Source: Myxococcus guangdongensis (GTDB taxonomy: Bacteria; Myxococcota; Myxococcia; Myxococcales; Myxococcaceae). From it: a DNA stretch of 64,000 bases. Where the stretch lies: contig NZ_JAJVKW010000003.1 of NCBI RefSeq assembly GCF_024198255.1, positions 434,001-498,000 on the forward strand. The letters are read 5' to 3'. Numbering within the stretch: position 1 is the first letter of the stretch; each line of letters begins with the position of its first letter. Below the pieces are notes generated by a model. The model was not told the DNA's origin and did not search any database. It saw only the letters and a list, made by a program, of their open reading frames with translations. The position numbers and the translations under genes are program-made. Below are positions 51,680 through 62,421 of this stretch, in pieces.

Positions 51680-52297
51680 CTACAGCGCTTCCTGAAAATC
51701 CGAGTGAACCACAGACAGGCGGGTATCCCGGGCCAGGCTCGCTGGGGTTATCAGTGTCAGCTCGAGTGGCACCTTGTCGCCGTAGCGCTCACGCATCTGT
51801 TTCTCCAGGCCCGCGACATCGAGCGAGCCCAGCGTCTGCATCTCGCCGTACTCCACGCCCGCGCCCTGGGCGTACGCCTTGCGCACCAGCTCCGAGCAGT
51901 ACATCGCGTCGTCGCTCCAGCCGAAGCGCCAGTCATACGGCTTGCCCAGGTGCGTCTTGGCCGCGGTGAGCACGCGCTGCTTCGTCTCCGCGTCGACGTC
52001 TTCGGCGCGCAGCACGAGGATATGGCCCTTCACGCCGCGCGCCTTCCACTTCGCGAAGGGGACGCGCTGCACGGGTTGCACGGCCTCCACCACGAAGGTG
52101 CCCTTCTGGGTGACCTCGACCAACCCCACGTGGGACAGCGGGCTGTGCGTGGCCGCCTGGATGGCCTGGGACTGCCGCGAGCGCGAGGTGTGCAGGACGA
52201 TGTCGCCTGTCTGTAACCTGGCTTCCAGCGCGTCGCGAGGCGCGGCGACCGCGCTGAGTCCCCACAGCCACAGCACCCACCCCATCATCCACCGCAT
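51680..52297 (-). CDS. YiiX/YaeF-type permuted NlpC/P60 peptidase-like protein
   Basis: 205 aa with a signal peptide (cleaved about after VAAA-P). The permuted papain-like core has LQTGDIVLHTS and the catalytic His in SPLSHVGLVEV, then the nucleophile Cys in DAMYCSELVRKAY near the C-terminus, in the reverse order to classical NlpC/P60. Substrates may be lipids or peptides. ATG 52297 begins the signal; the longer frame upstream has no such match. It may act in the periplasm. Confidence 0.85.
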   Translation of the reverse strand: MRWMMGWVLWLWGLSAVAAPRDALEARLQTGDIVLHTSRSRQSQAIQAATHSPLSHVGLVEVTQKGTFVVEAVQPVQRVPFAKWKARGVKGHILVLRAEDVDAETKQRVLTAAKTHLGKPYDWRFGWSDDAMYCSELVRKAYAQGAGVEYGEMQTLGSLDVAGLEKQMRERYGDKVPLELTLITPASLARDTRLSVVHSDFQEAL

Positions 52298-52470
52298 GTG
52301 CCCGTCCTTTCCGGTGCTTGCCGCGCTCACACGGGAAGACTGCAGGGGCAGTGCCAGCGCATCCGCGGGCGAGGTCATCCTGACACCGTGGGAGGAGTCC
52401 GTCCTCGCTGCCGCTCGGGCGAGGGGGCACCGCGAGGGAGCGATGCGCGGACTTGCTGGGGCACGCGCCA

Positions 52471-53025
52471 TCAGCCCGCGCGCGTGAGCGGCACCTCCAC
52501 CACGGGAACGTAATCGGGCCCCCGGCTCTCGAACAACACGAGCCGGTCCACGCGCCCCTCGCCCAGCTCGACGCTCGCCAGGGCCTGCGCACACGCGAGC
52601 AGCGCGGGGTCTCCCTTGGGCGCCTTGGCTCGGGCCAGCGTCAGATGCGGCGCGTAGTCGCGGTGCTCGGGCTCGAAGCCGAGCGGGAGCAGCTGCGCGG
52701 CCGTGTCCGTCTGCAGCGCCTCGAGCGCCTCGACGTCTCCGCGCACGTGGGACCAGAGCACGCGCGGATGCGACGGCGTACCGAACGTCCCGCCCCCTCC
52801 CACGGACACAGTGAAAGGCGCGTGGCGCGGGCCCACGGACGCGAGGGCCTCACGGACAGCGGGCAGTCGCGAGGGCTCCACCTCCCCCAGGAACACCAAC
52901 GTGAGGTGCACCCCCTCGGCGCGCACGAAGCGGGCCGTGGGCGCGAGCGCGCGCAGTCGCGACAGCTCCTCGGCGGCGCGGGCCTCGAGGACGTCTCCCA
53001 ACGTGACGGCGGTGAACAGTCGCAT
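52471..53025 (-). CDS. thpR: RNA 2',3'-cyclic phosphodiesterase (ThpR/LigT)
   Basis: 184 aa. Two HxTx motifs, HLTLVFLG near residue 40 and HLTLARAK near 125, form the active site of the 2H phosphoesterase fold, which hydrolyses 2',3'-cyclic phosphate ends of RNA. The size and ending are typical for ThpR. Ends 3 nt... downstream of a DUF457 gene with which it may be co-transcribed. Confidence 0.92.
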   Translation of the reverse strand: MRLFTAVTLGDVLEARAAEELSRLRALAPTARFVRAEGVHLTLVFLGEVEPSRLPAVREALASVGPRHAPFTVSVGGGGTFGTPSHPRVLWSHVRGDVEALEALQTDTAAQLLPLGFEPEHRDYAPHLTLARAKAPKGDPALLACAQALASVELGEGRVDRLVLFESRGPDYVPVVEVPLTRAG

Positions 53026-53028
53026 CGC

Positions 53029-53553
53029 TCAGCTCTTTCTCGCGGACCGGCGCGGCCACAGCGCGTACGCCCAGAAGGGGATGAAGGCGAGCAGCTCCGC
53101 GCCGACGACGTACATCCCTCGCGGGGACAACATGCCCGCGCCGATGGGGGACACGGGCAGCGGACGCACGGGCGCGAACATGCGCGCGTTCGAGAAGGGC
53201 CACAGGAGCGCCGCGCCCAGCCCGCCATCCGTGAGCGCGTCCAAGAGCCCGTGGCTCGCCACCGCGAGGAACGCGAGCCCGCCCCATCTCGCGGCGGACG
53301 CGCCTCGCCACTTCGCCACCAGGGCCACCAGCAGCGCGATGCCCGCGGCGAAGACGAACGAGTGCGACGCACCGCGGTGTCCCCAGGGCGCCGAGTAGGG
53401 GATGCGGAACACGAAGGCCACCACGTCCGCGTCGGGCAGCAGCGCCAGCGCGGAGAACAACGCCATGGAGGCGAGCAGCCGCCTCGTCGTCTCGCCGTTC
53501 GCTTCGTACCGCCCCAACGCCAGCCCCACCGCCACGTGACCGATGCTCGCCAT
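53029..53553 (-). CDS. DUF457/YdjM-type membrane metal-dependent hydrolase-like protein
   Basis: 174 aa, about four hydrophobic segments. Starts MASIGHVAVGLALGR, then LLPDADVVAFVFRIPYSAPW, HRGASHSFVFA and ASHGLLDALTDGG: the spaced His and Asp residues are those that would bind metal in this family. Ends with a basic tail PRRSARKS. Its stop lies 3 nt before thpR starts on the same strand. Confidence 0.85.
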   Translation of the reverse strand: MASIGHVAVGLALGRYEANGETTRRLLASMALFSALALLPDADVVAFVFRIPYSAPWGHRGASHSFVFAAGIALLVALVAKWRGASAARWGGLAFLAVASHGLLDALTDGGLGAALLWPFSNARMFAPVRPLPVSPIGAGMLSPRGMYVVGAELLAFIPFWAYALWPRRSARKS

Positions 53554-53642
53554 GGATGTCTCCGGCGCGCGAGGATAGCCGTCCGCGAGAGCCGGGGCTC
53601 GTGTGTCGGGCCTCCCTGGAGGGTCGGGGGAGGGTGGGCTAG

Positions 53643-54899
<1,257 letters not shown>

Positions 54900-54972
54900 A
54901 AAGCGCGAGGGCCGCGAGGGGAGCGACACGGCTCCTCCCACGGCCCTCGGTGTGCTCAGCGCGGCGGACGGC

Positions 54973-56406
54973 TCAGTACGCCTTGGAGAACACGATGCGG
55001 CCCGGCGAGTCCTCGCCGGTGACGACGCACTTGCCCGGCTCCTGCTTGAGGGCGAAGGGCCGGTTGCGCGTGGTCAGGCCGGTCTCCTCCTTGATGCGGG
55101 CCTCCACCTTGGGGTCCAGGTTCCAGTGGGCGAGCAGGAAGCCCGCGTCCGCCTTCTCCTTCATCTCCTCGTAGGAGTTGACCTCGAAGGTGTGCGCCTC
55201 GCGGAAGTCCTTGGCCTTCTGGAACAGGTCCTTCTGCATGCCGTCCAGCATGGACTGGGCCTTGGCGGCGGCCTCGCCGAGCGGGATGAACTCCTTCACT
55301 TTCAGGTCGCGGCGCACCATGACGCAGGTGCCCTTGGCCAGGTCCTTGGGGCCGATTTCGATGCGCACGCAGGTGCCGGTGAGCTCGTGCTCGAAGTACT
55401 TGAAGCCCGGGCCCTTGCTCTCGTCGTCGTCCACCACGACGCCCAGGCCCGCCTTGCGCAGGTCGGCGGCGAGCCCGTGGCTCTTCTCCAGGACCTGGGC
55501 CTTCTCCGCGTCGGTGGCCTTGCCGAAGATGGGGATGATGACGACGTGGTTGGAGGCGAGCTTGGGCGGGACGATGAGACCCGAGTCATCCGAGTGGGTC
55601 ATGATGAGGCCGCCGATGAGGCGCGTGGACACGCCCCAGGACGTCTGCCAGACGAAGTGCTCGCGGCCGTCGCGGCCCTGGAACTTGGTCTCGAAGGCCT
55701 TGGCGAAGTTCTGGCCCAGGTTGTGGCTGGTGCCGGCCTGCAGGGCCTTCTTGTCCTGCATCATCGCCTCGATGCTGTAGGTGCGCAGGGCGCCGGCGAA
55801 GCGCTCGGACTCGGACTTGCGGCCCGTCATGACGGGCATGGCCATGTAGTCCTCGGCGAAGGTCCGGTAGACCTCCAGCATCTGGAGGGTCTCCTTCTCC
55901 GCGTCCTCTTCGGTCTCATGACAGGTGTGGCCTTCCTGCCAGAGGAACTCGGTGGTGCGCAGGAACAGGCGGGTGCGCATCTCCCAGCGCATGACGTTGG
56001 CCCACTGGTTGAGCAGCAGGGGGAGGTCGCGGTAGCTCTGGATCCACTTGGCGAAGCTGCGGTTGATGATGGTCTCGGAGGTGGGCCGGATGACGTAGGG
56101 CTCCTCGAGCTTGGCGCCGCCCGCGTGGGTGACGACGGCGAGCTGGGGGTTGAAGCCCTCGACGTGCTCGGCCTCCTTCTTGAGGTAGCTCTCGGGGATG
56201 AGCAGCGGGAAGTAGGCGTTCTTGTGGCCCAGGTCCTTGAACATCTTGTCCAGGACGCGCTGCATGTTCTCCCAGATGGCGTAGCCGTTGGGCCGGATGA
56301 CCATGCAGCCCTTCACGTCCGAGTAGTCGGCGAGCTTCGCCTTCTGGACCACGTCGACGTACCACTCGGAAAAGCCCTTCTCGCGGGGCGTGAGCTTCTC
56401 GGCCAT
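54973..56406 (-). CDS. proS: Prolyl-tRNA synthetase, archaeal/eukaryotic type
   Basis: 477 aa, without the large editing insertion of bacterial-type ProRS. Class II motifs: [16 protein letters not shown] (motif 1-2 region), [20 protein letters not shown] (motif 2) and [14 protein letters not shown], then motif 3 around [15 protein letters not shown]-terminal domain ends with the family-typical Lys-Ala-Tyr (IVFSKAY). It charges tRNA-Pro; editing must be done elsewhere. Start at ATG 56406. No second synthetase was seen. Confidence 0.95.
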   Translation of the reverse strand: MAEKLTPREKGFSEWYVDVVQKAKLADYSDVKGCMVIRPNGYAIWENMQRVLDKMFKDLGHKNAYFPLLIPESYLKKEAEHVEGFNPQLAVVTHAGGAKLEEPYVIRPTSETIINRSFAKWIQSYRDLPLLLNQWANVMRWEMRTRLFLRTTEFLWQEGHTCHETEEDAEKETLQMLEVYRTFAEDYMAMPVMTGRKSESERFAGALRTYSIEAMMQDKKALQAGTSHNLGQNFAKAFETKFQGRDGREHFVWQTSWGVSTRLIGGLIMTHSDDSGLIVPPKLASNHVVIIPIFGKATDAEKAQVLEKSHGLAADLRKAGLGVVVDDDESKGPGFKYFEHELTGTCVRIEIGPKDLAKGTCVMVRRDLKVKEFIPLGEAAAKAQSMLDGMQKDLFQKAKDFREAHTFEVNSYEEMKEKADAGFLLAHWNLDPKVEARIKEETGLTTRNRPFALKQEPGKCVVTGEDSPGRIVFSKAY

Positions 56407-56820
56407 GTGCGGAGCACCCTTCTAAAGTCGTGGAAAGAGGACGGTTGCCTACGATGGGGCCACCCAGAAATCAACGGCCCCGTCGTCGCCCCGGACCGCT
56501 CCCGTGTGTCAGCCTGACGGGCTCATGGGGCACAGCCGCTCGGTATGAGCCGGGCGGCGATTGCATGACCCGTGGCCTCGCGACGACCCCCACGCACACG
56601 AGACATGTGTTCGAGCTGTCGCGTGCTCCGGACAGAATGCCGCACCCCTCCGAGGTGTCCGCCGGGACCTCTGATACCGAGTGATTGGACTCCTCTCGCG
56701 GGAGCGAAACCCTCGACGGAACCGTCACGTGGCCCCTCCCGGGCGAGTGCTGGGAAGCGTTGCCGCGTCGCGGTATGAAGTCCTCCCCTTCCTTCTCGGG
56801 TTTCTCAACCTGGAGGCTTC
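56407..56820. other. 414-nt spacer between proS and the MYXO-CTERM gene
   Basis: No gene could be supported. It holds a 7-bp inverted repeat (56520-56526 with 56545-56551) and an AC-rich part near 56590. The Shine-Dalgarno of the next gene (CTGGAGG) closes it. Both genes read outwards from it, so both promoters should be here, but no clear -35/-10 pair was seen. Confidence 0.5.
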
Positions 56821-57453
56821 ATGCAGTCGTTCCTTCCGTCCCTCAAGGTCGCCGGCGTCCTGGCCGCGTGCCTTGTCTCCGGCTCCGCCTTCGCCTACGC
56901 CACCGGCCAGAGCAACTACAGCGGCAAGAGCGGGCAGACCTGCTCCTCCGGCTGCCACTCGCGCTCGGGCGCCACGCCCACCGTGACCATCGAAGGCCCC
57001 GCCACGCTCAACCCCGGCCAGACGGGCAGCTACACCCTGGTCATCGCCGGCGGCCCCGGCGTGCGCGGTGGCTACAACGTCGCCGTGGACGGCGAGGCCA
57101 CCCTCACCGCGGGCGGCTCGGACTCCAAGAAGCTCTCCGGCGAGCTGACCCACTCCCAGCCCAAGCCCTTCACCGACGGCTCCGTGCGCTTCGCCTTCAG
57201 CGTCGTCGCCCCGTCCACCGGCACCACCCTCACCCTGTTCGGCGCCGGCAACTCGACCAACGGCAACGGCGAGGACACCGGTGACGCGTCCGCCGCCACC
57301 ACGCTCAAGGTCAAGGTCGGCGACGGCGGTGGCAACGGCGGCGGTGGTGGTGGCGAGGACGACGGCGGTGGCTGCACCGCCGCTGGCGGCGCGCCCCTGC
57401 TCGGCGCGGCGCTGATGCTCCTGGGCGCGCGTCTGCGCCGCCGCGAGGAGTAA
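56821..57453 (+). CDS. MYXO-CTERM-anchored protein with CxxxCH motif (MXAN_6652-like)
   Basis: 210 aa with a Sec signal (to ~A25). After cleavage the protein reads TGQSNYSGKSGQTCSSGCHS: a C-x3-C-H motif near residues 41-46, a relaxed form of the heme c site. A beta-sandwich of about 110 residues follows (PTVTIEGPATLNPGQTGSY, VRGGYNVAVDGEATLTAG), then a Gly/Asp linker and a C-terminal GGCTA.GGAPLLGAALMLLGARLRRREE-type tail split here as Cys, hydrophobic span and Arg cluster, i.e. MYXO-CTERM. It should be anchored in the outer membrane or processed there. CTGGAGG lies before the ATG. Confidence 0.82.
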   Translation: MQSFLPSLKVAGVLAACLVSGSAFAYATGQSNYSGKSGQTCSSGCHSRSGATPTVTIEGPATLNPGQTGSYTLVIAGGPGVRGGYNVAVDGEATLTAGGSDSKKLSGELTHSQPKPFTDGSVRFAFSVVAPSTGTTLTLFGAGNSTNGNGEDTGDASAATTLKVKVGDGGGNGGGGGGEDDGGGCTAAGGAPLLGAALMLLGARLRRREE

Positions 57454-57536
57454 CCCGCCCGCCTGCTCCTCGGACGGGCCCTGGGGGCCGGGGCGACAAC
57501 GGGCGACCGCGCGACGTAGCATCGCGCCTTCGCCCC

Positions 57537-58391
57537 ATGCACCTCCGCCTCCTCCCCATGCTGCTCATGCTGGGGCCGCTCGCGTGTGCGACCGGCCCCG
57601 GTCTCCTCCCGCCCGAAGTCCCCGTGGCCGCCGTGCACCGCGAGCCCGGGACGCTGCGGGTGATGACCTTCAACATCCAGTCCGGCGCCCGCGGCCTCGA
57701 CGGCGTGGCCCGCGTCATCCGCGCCTCCGTGCCGGACGTCGTCGCGCTCCAGGAAGTCGACGTCGGCTCCCACCGCGCCGGCGGCGTGGACCAGGTGGAC
57801 GCCCTCGCGCGCCTCACCGGCCTGCCTCACCGCGCGCACTTCCGCACCACGGACCTTCATGGCGGCGCGTACGGCGTCGCGCTGTTGTCCCGCTTCCCGC
57901 TCGAGGCGCTCGCGCAATACCCGCTCCCCAACCCCGAGGGCGCCGAGCCACGCACGCTCGCCCACGCGGTGATGGACGTGGACGGCCGCGAGGTGAGCGT
58001 CTACGTCACGCACCTCATCCGCCGGCCCTTCAACGCCCGCGCGCGCCTGCGCCAGAGCGCGTTCGTGGCGAACCTGCTCGCCCGCGACACGCGCCCCCAC
58101 CTGCTCATGGGGGACCTCAACGACGACCCGGACTCGAACCCGCTGCGCCTGTTGCGCCGGCAGATGAAGGACGTCGTCGCCGCCACGGGCGGAGCACGGG
58201 GCACCTACCCCATGCCCCTGTTCCTGCCCACGCTGCGCATCGACTACGTGCTGGCCTGTGACGCCTTCACGCCCGTGGCCAGCCGCGTGCTGCGGGTGGA
58301 CGCGTCCGACCACTACCCGGTGGTGGCGGACCTGCGCCTGGACGTGCCCGCCTCCACCGCCGAGGCGGACGCCGCGCTCAGCTCACGTTGA
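57537..58391 (+). CDS. EEP-family phosphohydrolase/nuclease lipoprotein
   Basis: 284 aa lipoprotein (lipobox MLGPLAC). The endonuclease/exonuclease/phosphatase fold shows VMTFNIQSGARG, ALQEVDVGS (Glu), the His of TTHL-type strand (VYVTHLIR), MGDLNDDPDSN and IDYVLAC..ASDHYPVVADL with the catalytic Asp-His. It should be exported and may act on nucleic acid, phosphoinositide or sphingomyelin-like substrates. The last 14 bp overlap the convergent gene. Confidence 0.88.
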   Translation: MHLRLLPMLLMLGPLACATGPGLLPPEVPVAAVHREPGTLRVMTFNIQSGARGLDGVARVIRASVPDVVALQEVDVGSHRAGGVDQVDALARLTGLPHRAHFRTTDLHGGAYGVALLSRFPLEALAQYPLPNPEGAEPRTLAHAVMDVDGREVSVYVTHLIRRPFNARARLRQSAFVANLLARDTRPHLLMGDLNDDPDSNPLRLLRRQMKDVVAATGGARGTYPMPLFLPTLRIDYVLACDAFTPVASRVLRVDASDHYPVVADLRLDVPASTAEADAALSSR

Positions 58392-58929
58392 AGCGGTAGA
58401 GCACGTCGGGGTCCTTGCGCGTGAAGCCCTTGATGACCTCGTGCTTCAGGTCCTTCGCGCCGAGGAAGCTCAGGCCGCCCGCGGCGAAGCCCATCACCGA
58501 CAGCTCGAAGTACACGTGCGGCTTGGGCACCTTGAAGATGTGCAGGTCCGTGGAGCCCTGACCCGGCAGCACCTCCATCTCGCCCTCGGTGAAGTAGCCC
58601 TTCCAGATGCCGGGCGTGAAGAAGAGGAAGCGGCGGAAGTCGCCGGGGCTGAACATCGCCTTGAGCTGTCCCTGGCCCAGCGCGTACTCGGCGGACTTCA
58701 CGCCGAACTGCCACCACACGCTCTGGTCCCCGCCGTAGAAGCGCTGGAGCAGCTCCTCGTTGAAGCGCAGGAACGCATCCACCGGGATGCGCGTCACCGG
58801 GAGGATGGGCAGGGAGAAGACGGGCTCGCGTCGCTTGATGTCCGCCAGGAAGTCCCGCCACGCCTGTTCACCGTGCGCCTGCACCGTCATCTGCTGTCGT
58901 GCCAGGAACGCCACGCCTTTGACTTCCAT
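58378..58929 (-). CDS. Conserved ~180-aa protein, possibly TIGR02265/DUF2378 type
   Basis: 183 aa. ATG 58929 with GGAGG 12 nt upstream; the longer frame has no family match. Mostly helical N-terminus (MTVQAHGEQAWRDFLADI), then Tyr/Trp/Phe-rich stretches (QSVWWQFGVKSAEYALGQG, RRFLFFTPGIWKGYF). The size and aromatic pattern resemble the myxobacterium-specific TIGR02265 paralogues and distantly heme-NO-binding domains; this is not certain. Overlaps the EEP gene tail-to-tail by 14 bp. Confidence 0.65.
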   Translation of the reverse strand: MEVKGVAFLARQQMTVQAHGEQAWRDFLADIKRREPVFSLPILPVTRIPVDAFLRFNEELLQRFYGGDQSVWWQFGVKSAEYALGQGQLKAMFSPGDFRRFLFFTPGIWKGYFTEGEMEVLPGQGSTDLHIFKVPKPHVYFELSVMGFAAGGLSFLGAKDLKHEVIKGFTRKDPDVLYRFNVS

Positions 58930-59039
58930 CCGTGTGCCTCCACTGCGACCCCGCGCGGGGCCGCGCTCGGGGAGTCCGTCCCGGTCATCTCCGGGAAGGT
59001 TAGGGTGCTCGGGTTCGCGCCGCAGGCGCTGCCCGGTTG

Positions 59040-59423
59040 CTACTCGAGCTGAAGACCACAGTCGGCGCACGCCCCCTCCACCAGGGGGGCGACGGTGCCG
59101 CAGGCGGGACAGGGGGGCTCGCCCTCCTCGGACGCGGGCAGCACGAAGGGCGCGGCGCCCTCCGCCAGCACGCCCTCGCGTTGGATGCTGTCCATCCAGC
59201 GCTGCTGGAGCAGCGTGGTCACGCGCACGCCGTCCTCGGGGCGCACCAGCACCTGGAACTTCGGGCTGCAGCCAGGCTTCGCGCACGCCTCGCGGTGCAC
59301 CAGCGCCGGGACGTCCGCTTCGAGACATGCGTCCACCAGACGTCGCGCGTCCGCCAGCGCCATCTCCGCGCACGGCACCAGCTCCACGTCCGAGAGCACC
59401 TTCGCCACTTCATCCTGGGTCAT
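59040..59423 (-). CDS. Small zinc-ribbon protein
   Basis: 127 aa. C-terminal CPACG...CADCG pair of Cys motifs 17 residues apart forms a zinc ribbon, preceded by a DUF2007-like alpha/beta part (LVPCAEMALADARRLVDACL). An extra Cys pair lies in ACAKPGCSPKF. ATG 59423 or GTG 59426. No TM. Function unknown. Confidence 0.72.
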   Translation of the reverse strand: MTQDEVAKVLSDVELVPCAEMALADARRLVDACLEADVPALVHREACAKPGCSPKFQVLVRPEDGVRVTTLLQQRWMDSIQREGVLAEGAAPFVLPASEEGEPPCPACGTVAPLVEGACADCGLQLE

Positions 59424-59583
59424 CACCTGGTGGATTGGAGCCCACGCGCGGGCCCCTCGTCCAGATGCGGTTCGTCATCTCGCACCCGGGGGCCCCTCGA
59501 CCGGACAGCTTCCGGGCCCCACCCTGCCCGACGCTTCCTCGGAATTTCATGGGCCTACGCAGGTGGGTTGGGGGCACGACGCG

Positions 59584-60951
59584 ATGCTTCATGGCGGACG
59601 GAGCTGGAGGGCGGGCTGGGTGCTGGTGGTGCTCGCCCTGGCCTGTGAGCGGCAGGAGGCGCGGGAGCCGGCTCCGGAGAAGGACTCGAGCGTCGAGCGA
59701 GTCACACGCGGCCCGCGTCCGACGGGCGCGACGCGGTGGGTGCGCCCGTTGACGGGCCCGGGACGTGAGTCGGCCGCGGGGCTCGCGCACGACGCGCGGG
59801 GCGAGGTGGTGGTGGCGCTCAACTCGGACGCGGCGGTGGCGGACTTCTTCGGTCCGCTGCTCAACCCTCGTTCGGGGCGCGTGACACCGGAGACCTTCGC
59901 GGTGGCGCGCTACGGCACGGGCGGCGAGCGTCAGTGGTCGGTGTCGTTGCCCGGGTTCGCGGAGGTGCTCGCGGTGGGCGCTCGTGGACGCATCTTCGTG
60001 GTGGGGCGCAACGTGGTGGGGGTGGACCTGGGGGGCGGGCCGTTGCCGGCGGGCCGGTTCCTGCTCGAGCTGGGACGTGACGGGGTCTTCATCCGGGCGC
60101 GGAGCCTGGAGGCGCTCGGGGTGTCGGACGCGCTGGTGCCACGGCATGCGGACGTGGATGGGCTGGGCAACGTGGTGTTGGTGGGCTCGGTGGCCGACGC
60201 GAAGCGGGGCAGGGTTCCCGCCGTGGTGAAGCTGGACGCGAAGGGCGAGCTGCTGTGGACGTATGCGCACGAAGCGCAGGGAGAGGCCGTGTCTGCGTCG
60301 GTGGACGCGGAGGGGCAGGTCTACGTCGCGGGGGTGCTCGAGGCCGCGCGTGTTCGTGGGGCCATGGACTCGCAGCCGTTCCTGGTGAGGCTGGATGCGC
60401 GAGGGCGGGCGCGGTGGGAGCGGCGGCTCGACACGCGCTCGGGCTGGGCCACGGGGGTGGCGGTGCGGGGGCAGCGGGTGCTGGTGACGGGAGGCTTCAC
60501 GCAGTCGCTCACGTTCCTGTCGCGGACCCATGTGGTGGAGGGGGGAGGCGGCCGTGGTTTCGTGGCGGCGTTCGACGCGGAGGGGGCGCCGCGGTGGTTG
60601 CGTGCCCTGGGTTTTGTCGGCACGGGGCTCGCGGTGGACGAGCAGGAGGGGGCGCTCGTCGTCGGTCGATACGAGGAGGGCGATGACCTGGGCACGGGCC
60701 CCATGCCGGGTGTGGCGGGGAGCCGCATGAACCTGTTCCTGGTGAAGCTGGACCGCGTGGAGGGTGGGGTGCAGTGGGCGCGAGGTTTCCCTCGGGAGGC
60801 GCTCGGTGACGCGGAGGGCGTGAGGGACTTCGTGTCGCTATCGCCGAAGGGGCCGGGTGCGGTGTTGGGCACGCAGCTCGGGCCGGTGGACCTGGGCACG
60901 GGGCGGCTGGAGGGTGCGTGGGAGTTGTTCCTCGGTGGCTTCGAGCCCTGA
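59584..60951 (+). CDS. Exported propeller-type lipoprotein
   Basis: 455 aa. ATG 59584, then a signal with lipobox VLALAC (Cys21) and a Glu/Pro/Ser linker. The body (~45-455) is a beta-propeller of units ending in VV/VALNSD, IFVVGRNV, VVLVGSV, VYVAGVL, VLVTGGFTQS, LVVGRYEEG and so on, the 'SBBP'-like pattern of myxobacterial secreted lipoproteins. No catalytic motif. Function unknown. Confidence 0.78.
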   Translation: MLHGGRSWRAGWVLVVLALACERQEAREPAPEKDSSVERVTRGPRPTGATRWVRPLTGPGRESAAGLAHDARGEVVVALNSDAAVADFFGPLLNPRSGRVTPETFAVARYGTGGERQWSVSLPGFAEVLAVGARGRIFVVGRNVVGVDLGGGPLPAGRFLLELGRDGVFIRARSLEALGVSDALVPRHADVDGLGNVVLVGSVADAKRGRVPAVVKLDAKGELLWTYAHEAQGEAVSASVDAEGQVYVAGVLEAARVRGAMDSQPFLVRLDARGRARWERRLDTRSGWATGVAVRGQRVLVTGGFTQSLTFLSRTHVVEGGGGRGFVAAFDAEGAPRWLRALGFVGTGLAVDEQEGALVVGRYEEGDDLGTGPMPGVAGSRMNLFLVKLDRVEGGVQWARGFPREALGDAEGVRDFVSLSPKGPGAVLGTQLGPVDLGTGRLEGAWELFLGGFEP

Positions 60952-61064
60952 GGAGAACGAGTCGTCGCGCGGATGGTGTGCGGTGCGTGCGTCCCGCTTC
61001 ACTGACCATGCGATGGCGGTCTAGCTGGCTTGGATTCATCGCCCCGCGTTCGTCGGAATTCGAC

Positions 61065-61451
61065 TTAGGGCTCGCCGTCACGGACGAAGAACGTCCCGCC
61101 AGACGAAGACATCACATACGGTCCGGAACAGACAGGACACCGCTCGCCGAGATAGCGGACGCCATGTTTCTCACAGTGGGTCCCACCCTTCCATGGCAAG
61201 TAGTCCAGCTCCATGATGGTGCCCGAGTCCGGCTCCGCGAATGAGGGGAGGCGCCTCACGGCTTCGGTGGCTTCCGACCAGCCGCACCTTGAGCAGAGCT
61301 GGACCCACCCCTGGACCTTGTTGATCCAGTGGGCTTCCTCGATGGCCTCGGCGACCGGCACCTTCCGCGTCTGCATCAACCACTTCACGACGTCAGTGCG
61401 AGTGCCCGCCCGCATCTGGCACCACGCTCCAAAGTAGGCTGCGGACTCCAT
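61065..61451 (-). CDS. Small Cys/His-rich (zinc-binding) hypothetical protein
   Basis: 128 aa. Cys pairs in LCSRCGW and ERCPVC, with HCEKHG between, would make one or two zinc sites. The start has GAAGGG 5 nt upstream of ATG 61451. Codon use is less GC-biased than neighbours, suggesting it may be a more recent arrival. The family was not recognised. Confidence 0.65.
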   Translation of the reverse strand: MESAAYFGAWCQMRAGTRTDVVKWLMQTRKVPVAEAIEEAHWINKVQGWVQLCSRCGWSEATEAVRRLPSFAEPDSGTIMELDYLPWKGGTHCEKHGVRYLGERCPVCSGPYVMSSSGGTFFVRDGEP

Positions 61452-61770
61452 CAGTGCCCTTCACCAGAGAAACGGCGTCATCCCAGGTTGCTCAACGCAG
61501 GTTTTGAACCCCATCGCTGTGAAGCAGGTGCCGGCACTTCAACCTCTCGTTGCTTGCCTGGAGACTGGAACCTCCCGCCCCCGGGACTTGAACCGCATGT
61601 TCCCCTCTCTCCTCCGGAATCTCAAAGTCGGGAACGTGTTGTCCTTCTTGTTGGAGTCGTAAAGCAGCGAATCTCGCGCTTCCGACCATGCCCCTCAACC
61701 TCTGGGGACGGCCATTGTCAGCGCTCAGCCCGGTCCAGACTTTCTAAGAGCTGCTAATCACCAGCCCACC
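61452..61770. other. 319-nt spacer with no supported gene
   Basis: The base composition is slightly lower in GC than neighbours. A TTGAACC/GGTTCAA motif resembles a tRNA T-loop but no stem supports it. A 68-aa minus-strand frame here was judged a chance ORF. Confidence 0.5.
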
Positions 61771-62421
61771 ATGCCTCCCGCTTCGCTGCGCTCCCGTCCT
61801 GGTCGTCTCCGCCGGCTCCTCGTCGTGTCCGTCGGCGTGGCGACGTGTGGCGTGTTCGGCCTCGCGTTCTGGGTGGACCGCTTCGGTCAGCGCGAGCGCG
61901 CCGAGTCCGCTGATGCGGTGGTGGTGCTGGGCGCGCGAGTGCTGGCGGGTGGAGTCCCCTCCGGCGCGCTGCGAGCACGCACGGAGCAGGCGGTGGCGCT
62001 GTACCAGCGCGGTGTGGCGTTGCGGCTCGTATTCTCCGGAGGCGTGGGCGTGCATCCTCCCTCGGAGGCGCGCGCGATGCTGGCGCTGGCGACGCGATTG
62101 GGTGTGCCCCCGGAGGCGTGCGTGCTGGAGGAGGAGAGCCACTCCACCGATGACAACGCGCGCCTGACGTCGGTCCTGCTGCGAGAACTGGGCGCGAGGC
62201 GCGTGGTGGTGGTGTCGGACCCGTACCACCTGCTGCGCGCGCGGCAGTACTTCCGGCTCAATGGCTTCGAGGTGCTCACCAGCCCCGCGCTTCAAACGGA
62301 GCGCAACCTGAGCTGGGTGGACCGCTGCTACTGGACGATGCGCGAGGCCCTCGCGCTGCTGCTCCACCCAAGCCTGCTGCTCGCGCGAGCCCCTGCGGGC
62401 GTTACGACTCCGGCGCCTTGA
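61771..62421 (+). CDS. YdcF/DUF218-type membrane protein
   Basis: 216 aa. One N-terminal TM helix (LLVVSVGVATCGVFGLAFWV), then the DUF218 Rossmann-like domain: SADAVVVLGARVLAGGV, VFSGGVGVHP, EEESHSTDDNARL, VVVVSDPYHLLRARQYF. These match the family's VLG, GG.., E..S..T..N and .DP.H motifs. The last ~30 residues fall within a tandem duplication, and the tail TTPAP is probably altered by it. Family proteins may bind S-adenosylmethionine or act in envelope biogenesis. Confidence 0.87.
   Translation: MPPASLRSRPGRLRRLLVVSVGVATCGVFGLAFWVDRFGQRERAESADAVVVLGARVLAGGVPSGALRARTEQAVALYQRGVALRLVFSGGVGVHPPSEARAMLALATRLGVPPEACVLEEESHSTDDNARLTSVLLRELGARRVVVVSDPYHLLRARQYFRLNGFEVLTSPALQTERNLSWVDRCYWTMREALALLLHPSLLLARAPAGVTTPAP

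Noticed and set aside
56640..56820. Possible GEMM-type riboswitch before the CxxxCH protein gene
   Set aside because: The conserved GGCAAACC and GGGACGCAAAGCC segments are not present.
61570..61610. tRNA-like T-loop (GGTTCAAGTCCC on the minus strand)
   Set aside because: T-stem does not pair and no acceptor, D or anticodon arms were found.
61492..61698. 68-aa minus-strand ORF
   Set aside because: No motif, no Shine-Dalgarno, unusual composition.
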